Below are positions 8,438-17,282 of a DNA stretch of 64,000 nt, one piece after another (position 1 is the stretch's first letter; every line of letters begins with the position of its first letter). The notes below the pieces were generated by a model. The model had not been told where the DNA came from and made no database searches. It saw only the letters and a list, made by a program, of their open reading frames with translations. Position numbers and translations under genes: made by a program. Source of the stretch: Methanospirillum hungatei JF-1 (GTDB lineage: Archaea > Halobacteriota > Methanomicrobia > Methanomicrobiales > Methanospirillaceae); the NCBI RefSeq assembly GCF_000013445.1, contig NC_007796.1, positions 2,516,936-2,580,935 on the forward strand, read 5' to 3'.

Positions 8438-11026
8438 TTAGTTCCGGCGCATTACAAAGAATGCGACTGCACCAAGACCTGCAAGGGCAACCAGTGCACC
8501 AAATCCTGGGGACTGCTGGGTCGGCTCAGGGGTTGGTGGAACGGTGGTTGGCTCAGGGGTTGGTGGAACAGTGGTCGGTTCCGGAGTCGGGGTTTCATTG
8601 ACTACCGGTGCTTCGGTTGGTGCAACAGTTGGTGCTACGGTCGGGATAGCTCCAGCCTCAACAACGTTGAAGAGTGCAGTCTCGACGGTGTTGGTGGTCA
8701 CACCAGAGACACGGACGATGTACTCATCCGGCTTGAATGTGCTTGCATCAACATTGAATGCCCACTTGTTCAGACCATCAGTGCCCTGCTGGACCTTGAC
8801 AGTTCCGGTTGCACCGCTGAACTCACCACTCTGTGACTTGTCGGTCGGCTTGAATGAGGATGAAGTTACCTCGACAAGCAGATCATTGTCGTCATACATG
8901 AGGTTGGTGGTTCCGGCGATCTCGAACTTGGATCCTACAGCCTGCTCACCGATCGGGTTGATGGTGATCTTGGGCTCCTCAACGAGGAACTGCATCTTGG
9001 TGTAGGTATCGTCGACCATTGGAGAGTTGATTGCCTGGATAAGTGCTTCTGCAGCGTCAGTTCCCTGAAGTGCTCCGGATCCGCCAAGCTTGAACACCTG
9101 GGAGTTCCGGGTCGGGTAGGAACCATAGACGTACTGTGGCTCGAGCGGGTTGTCTGGATAGACATCAAACTCGTTGTTGTACATCGGGTGCTGGACTACG
9201 ACGAAGTACTGTCCTGCATAGAGGGATGAGGTCGTTGCACTCTTGATCTCGTGCTCGAATGACATGTCATCGTTCACGGATTCTGTTGCATAGAGAACCT
9301 TGTTCTTTCCAAGAATCCAGATTGCGACACCCTTGGACGGATCGCCTTCTGCAGTACCACGGAGGTACATCTTGTCACCCTTTGCAACAACACTTGCAGA
9401 TGCGGTTGCCTGGATGTATGGCTTCTTGATAACGAGAGATACGGTGTCGTACTGTGCGTCGCTCAGGTGATCCTTGTCACGTGGAGCGCTGACAGCATAC
9501 ACGGTGTAAGTTCCTGCATCAATCTCAAGGTTGGCAGTCTGCCACTTGAACTCGTAGGTGTCGTCATCCTGAACGTCAGCCTGATCAAAGGATGCCGGCT
9601 GGTCGTTGTTGACTTCCTTACGTGGAGATTTCAGCATTCCTCCTCTGGTTGGGAGGTTTGGACCGGTAATATACAGATAGGTAACGTCAGTCTCGGAGTT
9701 GGTACCGGAGAGTTTGACTTCCTCACCAAGGTAGTAGCTCTGGTCTCCAGATGCAACGATAGTAACATCGCCCTTTTCTACCTTGACATCGACCTCATCA
9801 GACTTGTACTGACTTCCGGATTTGCGTTCTACACGGATAGTGTACTTCTTGTCCTTGGTGTCCTTGGAAGTCTTCCACTCAACGGTTCTGGTTCCACTGG
9901 AGTTCAGTTTCACAAGTGCGTAGAACTTGGTTCCGTGGAATTCTGGGTCGTCGGGGACATCCTGCTTGATGCTCTTCCCTGCTCCACCTTCATACTGGTA
10001 CTTACCGATCTCGTATGGTCCTGCTGCAGCGTCCTGCTTGACATCAACCTGTGCGTCGAGGATCATAGGTGGCTGGTCATCAGGCTGGCCGGTCATTGAG
10101 CCAGTTCCCTTTGCCCAGACATAGTACTCAGCATTTGGGACACCAGTGATGGTTACAGAGAAGGGGTTGCCACGGACTACTGTGTCCTTGTTGGCTTCGA
10201 TCTTCACCTGGTCGGTGGCGATCTGAACACTCTTTACCGCAGAGATGGTCTTCCCGGTGTAGTCTGAACCGTCGGGTGCAGTATACTGATCCTTCATGCC
10301 GTTGGCGTTACACTCTGCCCAGACGGTGTAGGTACCTGCCTTATACATGCGGTTCCCATACTTGTCCTCGGCTGCAGTGTTCCATCCATCGTTGGATGCC
10401 GGCTCAGTGTGCTTGTTGTCAGGGCTTACCCAGTACCAGAGCTGCTGGTTGACAGCAAGATTCGTCAGCGAAATTTCCTTTCCGTTGTTTCCGACAAGGT
10501 TGGTGTAGACACCACCATCTGCACTCTTTACTTTGATCTTGAAAGGTGCATCTGCAGGCTGGTACCCTGGACGGGTGATGATGCTCTGCATGTTGGTCTC
10601 AACGACAAAGTTCCCGTAGTTGCCGACCGGAATTGCCTTACCGGTGACGTCTTCATTCACGGAGCCGTCCCAGATCTTCAAGTTCAGAGAGGGTTCCTTG
10701 ATGTTGAATGCGAGCGGGCCTTTTACGCTGCCGTTCCACTGATACCAGTTGCCGGTCTTTCCGACGAAGATATCAGGAGAAACATAAAAGTTCTGTGCAT
10801 TCGTAACCTGCTGAATATCTGCAGGCTGTTCAGTCTCGGTGTTGGTACCTGGCTGCCACCATGCGATCTGGCTGGATCCACCGGTTGCTGCAGAAACATC
10901 AAGTCCCTTCTCACCAAGGAAGACTTCTCCTCCGGCTGGGATCTTGTTGATTGCTGCAGATGCCGGGAATGCAACAAGTGCAAGTGCAACAAGCACCATC
11001 ATGACAACTGCAAATTTTGCGTTCAT
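8438..11026 (-). CDS. S-layer type surface protein with PGF-CTERM anchor
   Basis: 862 residues from the ATG at 11026, chosen because GGAGG lies seven bases upstream; an in-frame ATG 33 bases earlier has no such site. A signal peptide (about 1-24, ending PASA) is followed by several Ig-like or S-layer beta domains, a Thr/Pro-rich stalk with TPEPTTVPP repeats, and the C-terminal PGF-CTERM signal SPGFGALVALAGLGAVAFF plus MRRN. That signal is cut and lipid-anchored by archaeosortase ArtA in other euryarchaea. Sequons such as WNGS and LNSS are present. A strong promoter, structured leader and terminator suggest a very abundant protein, probably the cell-surface layer beneath the sheath. Confidence 0.85.
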   Translation of the reverse strand: MNAKFAVVMMVLVALALVAFPASAAINKIPAGGEVFLGEKGLDVSAATGGSSQIAWWQPGTNTETEQPADIQQVTNAQNFYVSPDIFVGKTGNWYQWNGSVKGPLAFNIKEPSLNLKIWDGSVNEDVTGKAIPVGNYGNFVVETNMQSIITRPGYQPADAPFKIKVKSADGGVYTNLVGNNGKEISLTNLAVNQQLWYWVSPDNKHTEPASNDGWNTAAEDKYGNRMYKAGTYTVWAECNANGMKDQYTAPDGSDYTGKTISAVKSVQIATDQVKIEANKDTVVRGNPFSVTITGVPNAEYYVWAKGTGSMTGQPDDQPPMILDAQVDVKQDAAAGPYEIGKYQYEGGAGKSIKQDVPDDPEFHGTKFYALVKLNSSGTRTVEWKTSKDTKDKKYTIRVERKSGSQYKSDEVDVKVEKGDVTIVASGDQSYYLGEEVKLSGTNSETDVTYLYITGPNLPTRGGMLKSPRKEVNNDQPASFDQADVQDDDTYEFKWQTANLEIDAGTYTVYAVSAPRDKDHLSDAQYDTVSLVIKKPYIQATASASVVAKGDKMYLRGTAEGDPSKGVAIWILGKNKVLYATESVNDDMSFEHEIKSATTSSLYAGQYFVVVQHPMYNNEFDVYPDNPLEPQYVYGSYPTRNSQVFKLGGSGALQGTDAAEALIQAINSPMVDDTYTKMQFLVEEPKITINPIGEQAVGSKFEIAGTTNLMYDDNDLLVEVTSSSFKPTDKSQSGEFSGATGTVKVQQGTDGLNKWAFNVDASTFKPDEYIVRVSGVTTNTVETALFNVVEAGAIPTVAPTVAPTEAPVVNETPTPEPTTVPPTPEPTTVPPTPEPTQQSPGFGALVALAGLGAVAFFVMRRN
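8523..8590 (-). repeat. 27-bp tandem repeat encoding the Pro/Thr stalk
   Basis: Two nearly identical 27-bp units beginning at 8523 and 8550 (ggctcaggggttggtggaac in each) plus a degenerate third encode TPEPTTVPP repeats just before the PGF-CTERM anchor. Such repeats form an extended, often O-glycosylated linker; repeat number could vary between strains. Confidence 0.8.
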
Positions 11027-11085
11027 TACATGTCCTCCGAACAAACGTTCGATTCGCATCTATCCGCCGATCAGCCATTGTTATT

Positions 11086-11099
11086 GGTGACTGTTCACC
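11086..11099 (-). promoter_or_regulatory. Small hairpin in the S-layer mRNA leader
   Basis: GGTGA / TCACC arms around a four-base loop, in the roughly 100-nt leader between the TATA box and the ribosome-binding site of the S-layer gene. It could stabilise the transcript; function is inference. Confidence 0.4.
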
Positions 11100-11155
11100 G
11101 GACAGATACTCTATACTCCGAGAAATCGAAGTATGACTAGATATTTGTGAAATGC

Positions 11156-11164
11156 CTTTTATAT
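11156..11164 (-). promoter_or_regulatory. TATA box of the S-layer gene
   Basis: On the minus strand AAAAAGGATATAAAAGG holds a near-ideal archaeal TATA box with purine-rich BRE in front. Transcription should start near 11130-11137, giving a leader of about 105 nt that ends in GGAGG before the ATG at 11026. Confidence 0.7.
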
Positions 11165-11390
11165 CCTTTTTGGTATGGAACCCTTTGAAAATAATTATCA
11201 GAGACCCCATTTTTTCATATTCTCAAAATTTCATCGGATTTCCTGATCGCCATCCGGATCCAGGTTAACAGAACCATTATGTATCATCTCACAAAGGCAT
11301 CTTTTCGCGCATTGAATACTCCGATACTCAGGGGCATTCTTCAGATGTAAAAACAATTATATGGAAGAAAAGATAACATATAAAGGCTTC

Positions 11391-11463
11391 AGCCCGATAG
11401 TGTAGAGGTCAATCATACAAGGCTCTGGACCTTGTGACAGCAGTTCGAATCTGCTTCGGGCTA
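11391..11463 (+). tRNA. tRNA-Gln (anticodon CTG)
   Basis: A 73-nt cloverleaf: AGCCCGA pairs with TCGGGCT, discriminator A, anticodon stem CAAGG/CCTTG with loop CTCTGGA (anticodon CTG), T-arm GCAG-TTCGAAT-CTGC. CCA not encoded. The discriminator base directly adjoins the stop codon of the convergent fibrillarin gene. Confidence 0.95.
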
Positions 11464-12102
11464 TCATTTTTCAAAATTTTTACTTAGAGAATATATTCCC
11501 CATACCGCTGTATGACCAGTATGGTACCTGTCCAGATCAAGAACTGCAGGATCGGTGATTCCACCATGTTCAAGCAAATTCACCACCTCAACAATTCTAT
11601 CCTCTCTTTTTTTATCAGTCCCCATTGATAACAATTTTAAAAAGAGTATCAGATGTCCTCCTTGCTTGAGAAAAATGAGATTTCTCAAGGCAATTTCAGC
11701 CTGGTCACGCTGGGCAATATCCTGAATGAGAAGATCCACCGGCTCGACGAAGGGAAGATACCGTTCGGGATATCGTGCATCTTCAAATAATGGGATAATG
11801 TTTTTTCGTGCCCGGGCAAGGCGGATAAGACTTCGTACCGGCCGGGGAGAGAATTCCACTGCATACACGACCTCCGCGTAATCAGACAGGAATGAGACCG
11901 TTGACCCGGCAGCGGCGCCAAGATACAAAATACGGGCGTTTCTGACAGGAGGCTCACCATGTATATGGCATAATGCAGCAACCTTACTGTGGCCAGGATC
12001 CCATATCCGCATACCATGATACACACGGTCTCCAGGTAAAACTGCTCCGGGAGATAATAATTTTCCATCCTGCCAGATCAATCCGTCTTCCCTGCCCGGC
12101 AT
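11464..12102 (-). CDS. flpA: Fibrillarin-like rRNA/tRNA 2'-O-methyltransferase
   Basis: 212 residues with the fibrillarin SAM-binding loop ARILYLGAAAGSTVSF (56-71), YAVEFSPRPVRSL, LIQDIAQRDQAEIALRN and the final H-T-A-V-W-G-IY strand. It is the catalytic subunit of the archaeal box C/D RNP, which methylates ribose 2'-OH at sites set by guide RNAs. The start overlaps the end of nop5 by 25 bp, so the two are translationally coupled. It is the last gene of a three-gene minus-strand unit and ends against tRNA-Gln with no base between. Confidence 0.94.
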   Translation of the reverse strand: MPGREDGLIWQDGKLLSPGAVLPGDRVYHGMRIWDPGHSKVAALCHIHGEPPVRNARILYLGAAAGSTVSFLSDYAEVVYAVEFSPRPVRSLIRLARARKNIIPLFEDARYPERYLPFVEPVDLLIQDIAQRDQAEIALRNLIFLKQGGHLILFLKLLSMGTDKKREDRIVEVVNLLEHGGITDPAVLDLDRYHTGHTAVWGIYSLSKNFEK

Positions 12103-12965
12103 ATCTTCTCACCAGCTTTTCTGATAAACTCATCATCTAAAGCTCCCCTGAAATAATCTATCCTTGCAGCGATTGCCAGCTGACATGCAAGTACTCTGCT
12201 CACTCTTCCTCTGACCCGTCGTTTTGCATGATGGACTCCCTTATACTGGTATATGATACCATGTTTCGGGGGATTTGTCCCGCTTGTCAGATGCATAAAT
12301 AATGATGGTCCAGCTCCCAGTACCTGAATTGATGCTGCGGGCATACCGGCAAGATGATATTTACTTCCCGCTCCTGCAAGAAGACGGGCACTCACAAGTG
12401 GGCCGCATAAGGCAGACATATTTGGCAGGCATTTTGTTGCGTAATCACGAACATTCTGTGAGATAAGAGTCCGGGATTCACGGAACCGCTGGATATTTCT
12501 TGCAAGGTGACTCATCGGTTGCGTCTGATCTTTTGCCAGACTCTCGATAAGAGAACTGATATTCCTTTCATACCCGGATAGTCCGGCGGGGTGCAGTGCA
12601 ATATAGTAATCCTCAATCTTCTCCGACAGACGGGCAATAGATTGATCAATCTCATCAAGGATTCTGATAAGATGGATGAGTGCTGCCTCGTCTTTATCAC
12701 ATCGCTCTTCTAGGTCACGAATAGTCAGCCCGATTGCAATGTCCTGAAGGATTGACAGATATCCATTCCGGTCAGGAACAAACCCGGCGCTGACTGCCTC
12801 CTCCCAAAGAGGTAAGGGGAGTAATTCCGATTTGCCACGGCTCTCGCGTATAGTGTCGATTATATCCGCCAAGGATGAAGTGGCAGGAGTCAAAAAATCC
12901 GCCGGTCCCTGTTGAAGGGCCTCATACCAATACTGAAATGCCCGATTGACCTGATTTTTGGCCAT
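12078..12965 (-). CDS. nop5: Nop5/Nop56-like box C/D RNP scaffold protein
   Basis: 295 residues: an N-terminal fibrillarin-binding domain, a central coiled coil (about 95-135), and a Nop domain with MSALCGPLVSARLLAGAGS, AASIQVLGAG, PKHGIIYQ and RGRVSRVLACQLAIAARID. It bridges L7Ae-bound guide RNA and fibrillarin. The C-terminus stops soon after the Nop domain, without the long Lys-rich tail of eukaryotic Nop56/58. It is followed by flpA with a 25-bp overlap and preceded at 5 bp by a TctA-like permease gene. Confidence 0.93.
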   Translation of the reverse strand: MAKNQVNRAFQYWYEALQQGPADFLTPATSSLADIIDTIRESRGKSELLPLPLWEEAVSAGFVPDRNGYLSILQDIAIGLTIRDLEERCDKDEAALIHLIRILDEIDQSIARLSEKIEDYYIALHPAGLSGYERNISSLIESLAKDQTQPMSHLARNIQRFRESRTLISQNVRDYATKCLPNMSALCGPLVSARLLAGAGSKYHLAGMPAASIQVLGAGPSLFMHLTSGTNPPKHGIIYQYKGVHHAKRRVRGRVSRVLACQLAIAARIDYFRGALDDEFIRKAGEKICRAGKTD

Positions 12966-12970
12966 TTATA

Positions 12971-14176
12971 TCACCATACCCCAAATGAATAGAGTATTAC
13001 CGGAATGGTAACAACCCCCATGCAGGGAACCCGTGAGACCGCAATCATCTCAGGTATCATCCCGATTCCCGTTGCAAGTATGAGAATTACCAGCCCGAAG
13101 GGACCGGTCAGAATACCACACACCAGAACAAGCGTGATTGCAACCCCGGTATTCAGATACGAACTATTCAGACCGGATAAGGATGAAGCCGTCCCGGCAA
13201 GACAAACAGTAATTCCGTACGCACCAAGGGCAGCAAGGCATGCGATTGTCAGAAGAAAGAGGATAGGTGGCGTTTCAAACCCGGAAAATGCGGCCATCAC
13301 CCCGTTTCGCATTCTTCCAATGGCAACAAAAACTGCGATACCAATAATACTGTTTGCGAGAGTTGAAGCACCAATCGCAGCAAGGTAATGAAATCTCTCC
13401 TGATCATACGGAATCCAGCCGGAGATTACGGTATTGGCACTTGCAGTTGATAAGCCAGGAAGCCATCCAACAACCAGTCCGGCAAGTGTCCCGGGAAGAG
13501 CAGCACGAGCCACAGTCCTGGTCGGGATTGAGAGACCTGAAAACCGCTGCCTTGGAATGGTCCCTTCAGACGCCGTCAGAAGGAACGGGAGACCAAATAA
13601 ACCGGTCAAGAGTGGCATAAGGATGCTCCCCGCTCCAAGGGTGTTCCATGAGAGGTACTCAAACCTGAAGGCAAAGAGACCAAGAATGCCAGACACAAGG
13701 CAGATGGCACAGAGCCAACCTGCGGCTTCACTGCGCACGATGACCATCCCCATTATCAAAACCAGGAGTGAACCGGTCAGGATATCAACAGAGGACTGAA
13801 GAAAGGGGATAAACCATAGTGCCGCAAGAGCCAGCGGGATAGCAAAGATGACTCCCCATAGACTTCCAAGGGCTGATATTCGGACCGCTTCTTCCCCTTT
13901 TCCATCAAGCGTGAGAGAGTGAGCCGGCAGAACCGAGAGGGAGGTCCCGTCATCCGGCACCCCGAGGAATGTAGCCGGAATTATTTCAAGAAACGAATGG
14001 GTGATGAGCGTGGCAATAAGGATCGCTGCCATTCCCTCCGGTCCCAGGAGAGGAAGGAGAGCAGGAGAAAATCCAAGGAGAAGGGCTGCTATCATGTTTG
14101 CATGGATTCCAGGGGTCAGACCACTGATTATCCCACACATCATCCCCCCCGTTATACCGGCCAAAACATGAATCAT
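12971..14176 (-). CDS. TctA/DUF112-family integral membrane protein
   Basis: 401 residues with about ten or eleven membrane helices. The N-terminal GGMMCGIISGLTPGIHANMI and FLGVPDDGTSLSVLPAHSL resemble the glycine-rich repeats of the tripartite tricarboxylate transporter large permease (TctA) and archaeal DUF112 proteins. No TctB or binding protein is encoded nearby, so substrate and even transport activity are unknown. It heads the nop5-flpA unit; why a permease is tied to rRNA methylation is unclear, and the link may be only co-transcription. Divergent from hemD. Confidence 0.7.
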   Translation of the reverse strand: MIHVLAGITGGMMCGIISGLTPGIHANMIAALLLGFSPALLPLLGPEGMAAILIATLITHSFLEIIPATFLGVPDDGTSLSVLPAHSLTLDGKGEEAVRISALGSLWGVIFAIPLALAALWFIPFLQSSVDILTGSLLVLIMGMVIVRSEAAGWLCAICLVSGILGLFAFRFEYLSWNTLGAGSILMPLLTGLFGLPFLLTASEGTIPRQRFSGLSIPTRTVARAALPGTLAGLVVGWLPGLSTASANTVISGWIPYDQERFHYLAAIGASTLANSIIGIAVFVAIGRMRNGVMAAFSGFETPPILFLLTIACLAALGAYGITVCLAGTASSLSGLNSSYLNTGVAITLVLVCGILTGPFGLVILILATGIGMIPEMIAVSRVPCMGVVTIPVILYSFGVW

Positions 14177-14255
14177 CTGGTTCTCATGGATTTAAGTGTA
14201 TAGAACGCATAAAATATCCGCATCCGTTCTGAATAAGAGGGGCCAGGGGGATGAT

Positions 14256-14951
14256 ATGCGGATTGCAATTACACGTCTGAAAGGAAAAGAGGGAGATGAC
14301 CAGGCAAGGTGCGCACGAAGGGGGCATGATTGTTACCCGGTCTCTCCACTCATCGGAGAGATGAATCCTGACCAGATTGATGCATTTATTCAGGATGTAA
14401 AGGACAGGAGATTTGACTGTATATTCTTTACCAGTGCCCTTCCGGCCCACCAGATTGGACCATATCTGCATGACCTGCCACTTCCCAGGGTCATAGCAAT
14501 CGGTCCGCAAACCGCGAAAGCTCTCAGAGAATTTGGCATCATGTGCGAGGTGCTCCATGAATTTTACTCACGGGCATTCGTTCCCTTCCTGGGGGACTGG
14601 ATCGTAGGGAAAAAAATCGGCATCCCCCGATCTGATGCACCAAATGATAAACTCCTCCAGGGAATACGGGATGCCGGTGGTTTTCCAATTGAATTTCAAA
14701 TTTACGCACTCATCCCGACGTATGAACTGCTCAACCTTGACAAGGCGGAGGGCATTCTTTTTACCAGTGCCTTGTCATTTAAATCGGCTATCTGGAAACG
14801 CCGGGAGGATCTTATCCTTATGGCTATCGGAGAGGTAACAGCGGGGGCCATGGAGGAAGCAGGCCTTATGCCTGATGTCGTAGGGGATGGATCTCTCGAA
14901 GGGACACTCGATGAACTCAATCTCTTTCTTCTCATGAATCCGGGTGGATAA
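14256..14951 (+). CDS. hemD: Uroporphyrinogen-III synthase
   Basis: 231 residues in the two-lobed HemD fold: MRIAITRLKGKEGD at the start, FDCIFFTSALPAHQIG, VIAIGPQTAKALREFG, and in the second lobe KIGIPRSDAPND and GILFTSALSFKSAIWK. It closes and inverts ring D of hydroxymethylbilane, feeding cobalamin, F430 and sirohaem synthesis. ATG 14256 is preferred over an upstream in-frame ATG because of the preceding purine-rich aggggg and the match of the N-terminus to the family. It shares one base with cbf5 (TAATG). Confidence 0.87.
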   Translation: MRIAITRLKGKEGDDQARCARRGHDCYPVSPLIGEMNPDQIDAFIQDVKDRRFDCIFFTSALPAHQIGPYLHDLPLPRVIAIGPQTAKALREFGIMCEVLHEFYSRAFVPFLGDWIVGKKIGIPRSDAPNDKLLQGIRDAGGFPIEFQIYALIPTYELLNLDKAEGILFTSALSFKSAIWKRREDLILMAIGEVTAGAMEEAGLMPDVVGDGSLEGTLDELNLFLLMNPGG

Positions 14952-15883
14952 TGGAACGATCCTCTTCATTTCTGGCACATATTGCTGCACACCAGGGATC
15001 GATCATCCTCATCGATAAACCCCGTGGGCCATCCAGCCACCAGGTAGCAGCATGGGTCCGGGAGATTACTGGTGTATCATCCGTTGGTCATACCGGAACC
15101 CTTGATCCCCCGGTCTCCGGAGTACTTGTCATTCTTCTCGGGCGGGCAGTCCGACTTACGACCATTCTGCATCAGGACGATAAGGAATATGTGGCACTGC
15201 TCAGGCTGCAGGGAGATGTATCAGATGCAGAACTTGCTGAAGTCATTGAGCACTTCACCGGAAGGATCTACCAGCGGCCACCCAAGCGGAGTGCAGTAAA
15301 ACGTGCCCTTCGAATCAGGGAGATCCATGAACTGGAGATGCTGGGAAGGGACGGAAGACTTGTTCTCTTCAGGGTGAAATGTGATTCAGGCACCTATATC
15401 AGATCACTGTGTCATCATATCGGCATGGCCTGTGGGGTGGGGGGAGCGATGGTTGAGCTCAGGCGGACCAGATCAGGTCCCTTTTCCGAGAAGGATTGTG
15501 TCACCCTTCATACCCTCCGCGATGCAGTTGAGAAGGCACGTGCAGGCGATGATACGTATCTTAGGAAGATTATACGATCACCTCTTGAAGCATTGCACGG
15601 GTTTCCAAGGATACAGATGAAGGAATCAGCGGCTGATGCGATCTGTCATGGTGCCAGACTCTCTTCACGAGGCGTTGTCAGCCATGATACATTCCAGATG
15701 GAGGATCTGGTTGTCATGTTGGCCGGAGATGACTTTATCGGAATCGGTGAGGCTCTGGTTTCAAGTTCGCGGATTGTGCCTGGTGAAAAGGGACTGGTTG
15801 TCGCACCTCGCCTTGTCATGCAGGATATCGGAGTATACCCTGCAGTCTGGAAAGCTCATAAGCCAAAGAGAGAAAAGTCTTAA
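14951..15883 (+). CDS. cbf5: Cbf5 / dyskerin-type rRNA and tRNA pseudouridine synthase
   Basis: 310 residues: a TruB-like catalytic domain with GHTGTLDPPVSGVLV (catalytic Asp about residue 52), CDSGTYIRSLCHHIG and GAMVELRRTRSGPFSE, then a C-terminal PUA domain (from about 222; ICHGARLSSRGV). Cbf5 is the catalytic core of the H/ACA guide-RNA particle with Nop10, Gar1 and L7Ae, and can also act alone on tRNA U55. It follows hemD with TAATG coupling; tRNA-Ser lies 38 bp after its stop. Confidence 0.93.
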   Translation: MERSSSFLAHIAAHQGSIILIDKPRGPSSHQVAAWVREITGVSSVGHTGTLDPPVSGVLVILLGRAVRLTTILHQDDKEYVALLRLQGDVSDAELAEVIEHFTGRIYQRPPKRSAVKRALRIREIHELEMLGRDGRLVLFRVKCDSGTYIRSLCHHIGMACGVGGAMVELRRTRSGPFSEKDCVTLHTLRDAVEKARAGDDTYLRKIIRSPLEALHGFPRIQMKESAADAICHGARLSSRGVVSHDTFQMEDLVVMLAGDDFIGIGEALVSSSRIVPGEKGLVVAPRLVMQDIGVYPAVWKAHKPKREKS

Positions 15884-15921
15884 AACAACTGACTGCCAAC
15901 ATATGTAGGCATCTTTTATTT

Positions 15922-16005
15922 GCTGAGGTAGTCTAGTCTGGGAAGGCGCAAGATTGGAAATCTTGTGGGAGCAATCCCTCGGGAGTTCAAATCTCCCCCT
16001 TAGCG
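15922..16005 (+). tRNA. tRNA-Ser (anticodon GGA)
   Basis: An 84-nt class II tRNA: acceptor GCTGAGG pairs with CCTTAGC, discriminator G, anticodon stem CAAGA/TCTTG with loop TTGGAAA (anticodon GGA), a long variable arm GGGAGCAATCCC, and T-arm GGGAG-TTCAAAT-CTCCC. CCA not encoded. It marks the left boundary of the sheath locus. Confidence 0.95.
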
Positions 16006-16373
16006 TAAATTTCTTTTAATTCTGTTTTAGATCTGTCAAGATATTTTTATTGTCTCCACAATGGGTTTCGAGAGTTAGAAATTTTAGGATCGATTGGGAC
16101 TTTTTGTAGACACTCTCTTCATTTTTTGTTCCTTACCTTTTGTCCTGTGATATTAATCTCTGGAATATCAAGAATGGAAATTCTGGCTCATGTAAAAGAA
16201 CATTTAGGAATCATATAGATATAGCATTATACGATTTATATTAGATTGGAAGCCCAATACAACCTACTACAGAGAAACTGGCGGAGATGAGAGAGACACT
16301 ATGCATGTGAATGTGAGCGGCTCTTACATCCAAATCCAACAATATGGAAGGCTTGACAACTCAAGAAAAAATA
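16006..16373. other. Intergenic stretch between tRNA-Ser and the sheath-type gene
   Basis: About 370 A+T-rich bases with no supported gene. A 25-codon frame at 16301 lacks a ribosome-binding site and any recognisable motif. A-rich sequence near 16358-16363 (T-run on the minus strand) could terminate the sheath paralogue. No repeat of the tRNA 3' end was found, so there is no sign of an integration site. Confidence 0.5.
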
Positions 16374-17195
16374 TCAGGTGACTGATAGACCAGACTGGTA
16401 ATCAAACGCTTTTGAAAACTTGACTATCCCCCCACTTACTTTTGCCTTATCTTTCATTGAGTTTGTTGCTGATGTCCTGTTCCATGATGCCCCATCATCA
16501 CGGGCTTCCATGATATCAGCAGAAAACTCTGTTGCCACTGTCCCGATTGCATACCCCAGACCAGATACAGGATTTGGTGTGAGATCGATCTGGTATGATA
16601 GAGCGGACGGAACTGATCCATCAGCGGCTACTATCCTGGCTTTCGCTGACGTTGAATACTGGGCACTGTTTACATTGATCAGTGAACTTCGTGCCCTGAC
16701 CGTATTACAGAAGGCCGGAACTGTAGCCGAAGAACCGGATGAAAACACACACCGGCCGATACCATTCGTATCTGAATAATTCCCACCTGAGTTTATGACC
16801 AGGGATTCGTCTGCTATGAGGTGACTGCCATCGATACTCTCATATGTTACTACTTTGTCTGTTTCAAAGTTATAGAGACCCTTTGTCTGATTCCTGGAAT
16901 CAAAATCAAGAGAACTGCTCAGCATCAGATGCCCCCCGTTCGTCATCAATGAATCTTTGTAGAGTAAGGACGCCATTGTCTCGTTCGGTCCAAAGATTCG
17001 ATCTTCTAGTGTTCCGGATGAAATTGTCCAGTCGAACGAGGTATCAGTGCTGACGTATCCGATAACGTCGATCAGAGTCGTGATCGATATCTGCTGGTTT
17101 TCAGGCGTTGCATTCGGAAGAAAGTCGGCCCCTATTGGAGATGATACTAAAAATAATGCCATAACGGCAATTACAGCTATTCGTATCCAAAACAT
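16374..17195 (-). CDS. MspA-like sheath protein paralogue, short and sequon-rich
   Basis: 273 residues with a signal peptide (1-23, ending IGA). It aligns end to end with the larger protein at 19965-21098: PENQQISITTLIDV, SLDFDSRNQTKGL, GRCVFSS with PAFCNTVRARS, INVNSAQYST and a closing SGGIVKFSKAFDYQSGL. It lacks a segment of about 100 residues found in the middle of the larger one. Two Cys (149, 163) are kept with the same C-x13-C spacing. Five N-glycosylation sequons (NAT, NET, NQT, NYS, NRT) are present, against none in the larger protein. ATG 17195 follows GGTGGGTGGGG; an in-frame GTG at 17204 is the alternative. Role: probably a minor sheath or spacer-plug component (inference). Confidence 0.75.
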   Translation of the reverse strand: MFWIRIAVIAVMALFLVSSPIGADFLPNATPENQQISITTLIDVIGYVSTDTSFDWTISSGTLEDRIFGPNETMASLLYKDSLMTNGGHLMLSSSLDFDSRNQTKGLYNFETDKVVTYESIDGSHLIADESLVINSGGNYSDTNGIGRCVFSSGSSATVPAFCNTVRARSSLINVNSAQYSTSAKARIVAADGSVPSALSYQIDLTPNPVSGLGYAIGTVATEFSADIMEARDDGASWNRTSATNSMKDKAKVSGGIVKFSKAFDYQSGLSVT

Positions 17196-17235
17196 AAACC
17201 CCACCCACCAATGCTAACTGTATAGTTGTCAGGAT

Positions 17236-17258
17236 AGTATAAGTACCTAATCAGGTAC
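17236..17258 (-). promoter_or_regulatory. TATA-like element and adjoining inverted repeat before the sheath paralogue
   Basis: A TATA-like ACTTATACT (minus strand, 17236-17244) lies just downstream of the inverted repeat GTACCT-AATC-AGGTAC (17243-17258). The repeat may be an operator, or part of the 3' end of the preceding oligosaccharyltransferase gene together with the T-run at 17260-17265. Confidence 0.4.
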
Positions 17259-17282
17259 TAAAAAAGAGGAAAACTGAGATAA

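Noticed and set aside
8523-8590. Possible CRISPR-like or regulatory repeat
   Set aside because: The 27-bp units keep the reading frame and encode TPEPTTVPP; this is a protein repeat without spacers.
9467-10099. Long plus-strand frame (210 codons) opposite the S-layer gene
   Set aside because: It is a mirror of the codon pattern of a strongly coding gene; composition is Val/Leu/Gly-rich without motif.
16301-16378. Small 25-codon frame between tRNA-Ser and the sheath paralogue
   Set aside because: No ribosome-binding site, no motif and an antisense overlap with the end of the paralogue; chance coding is likelier.
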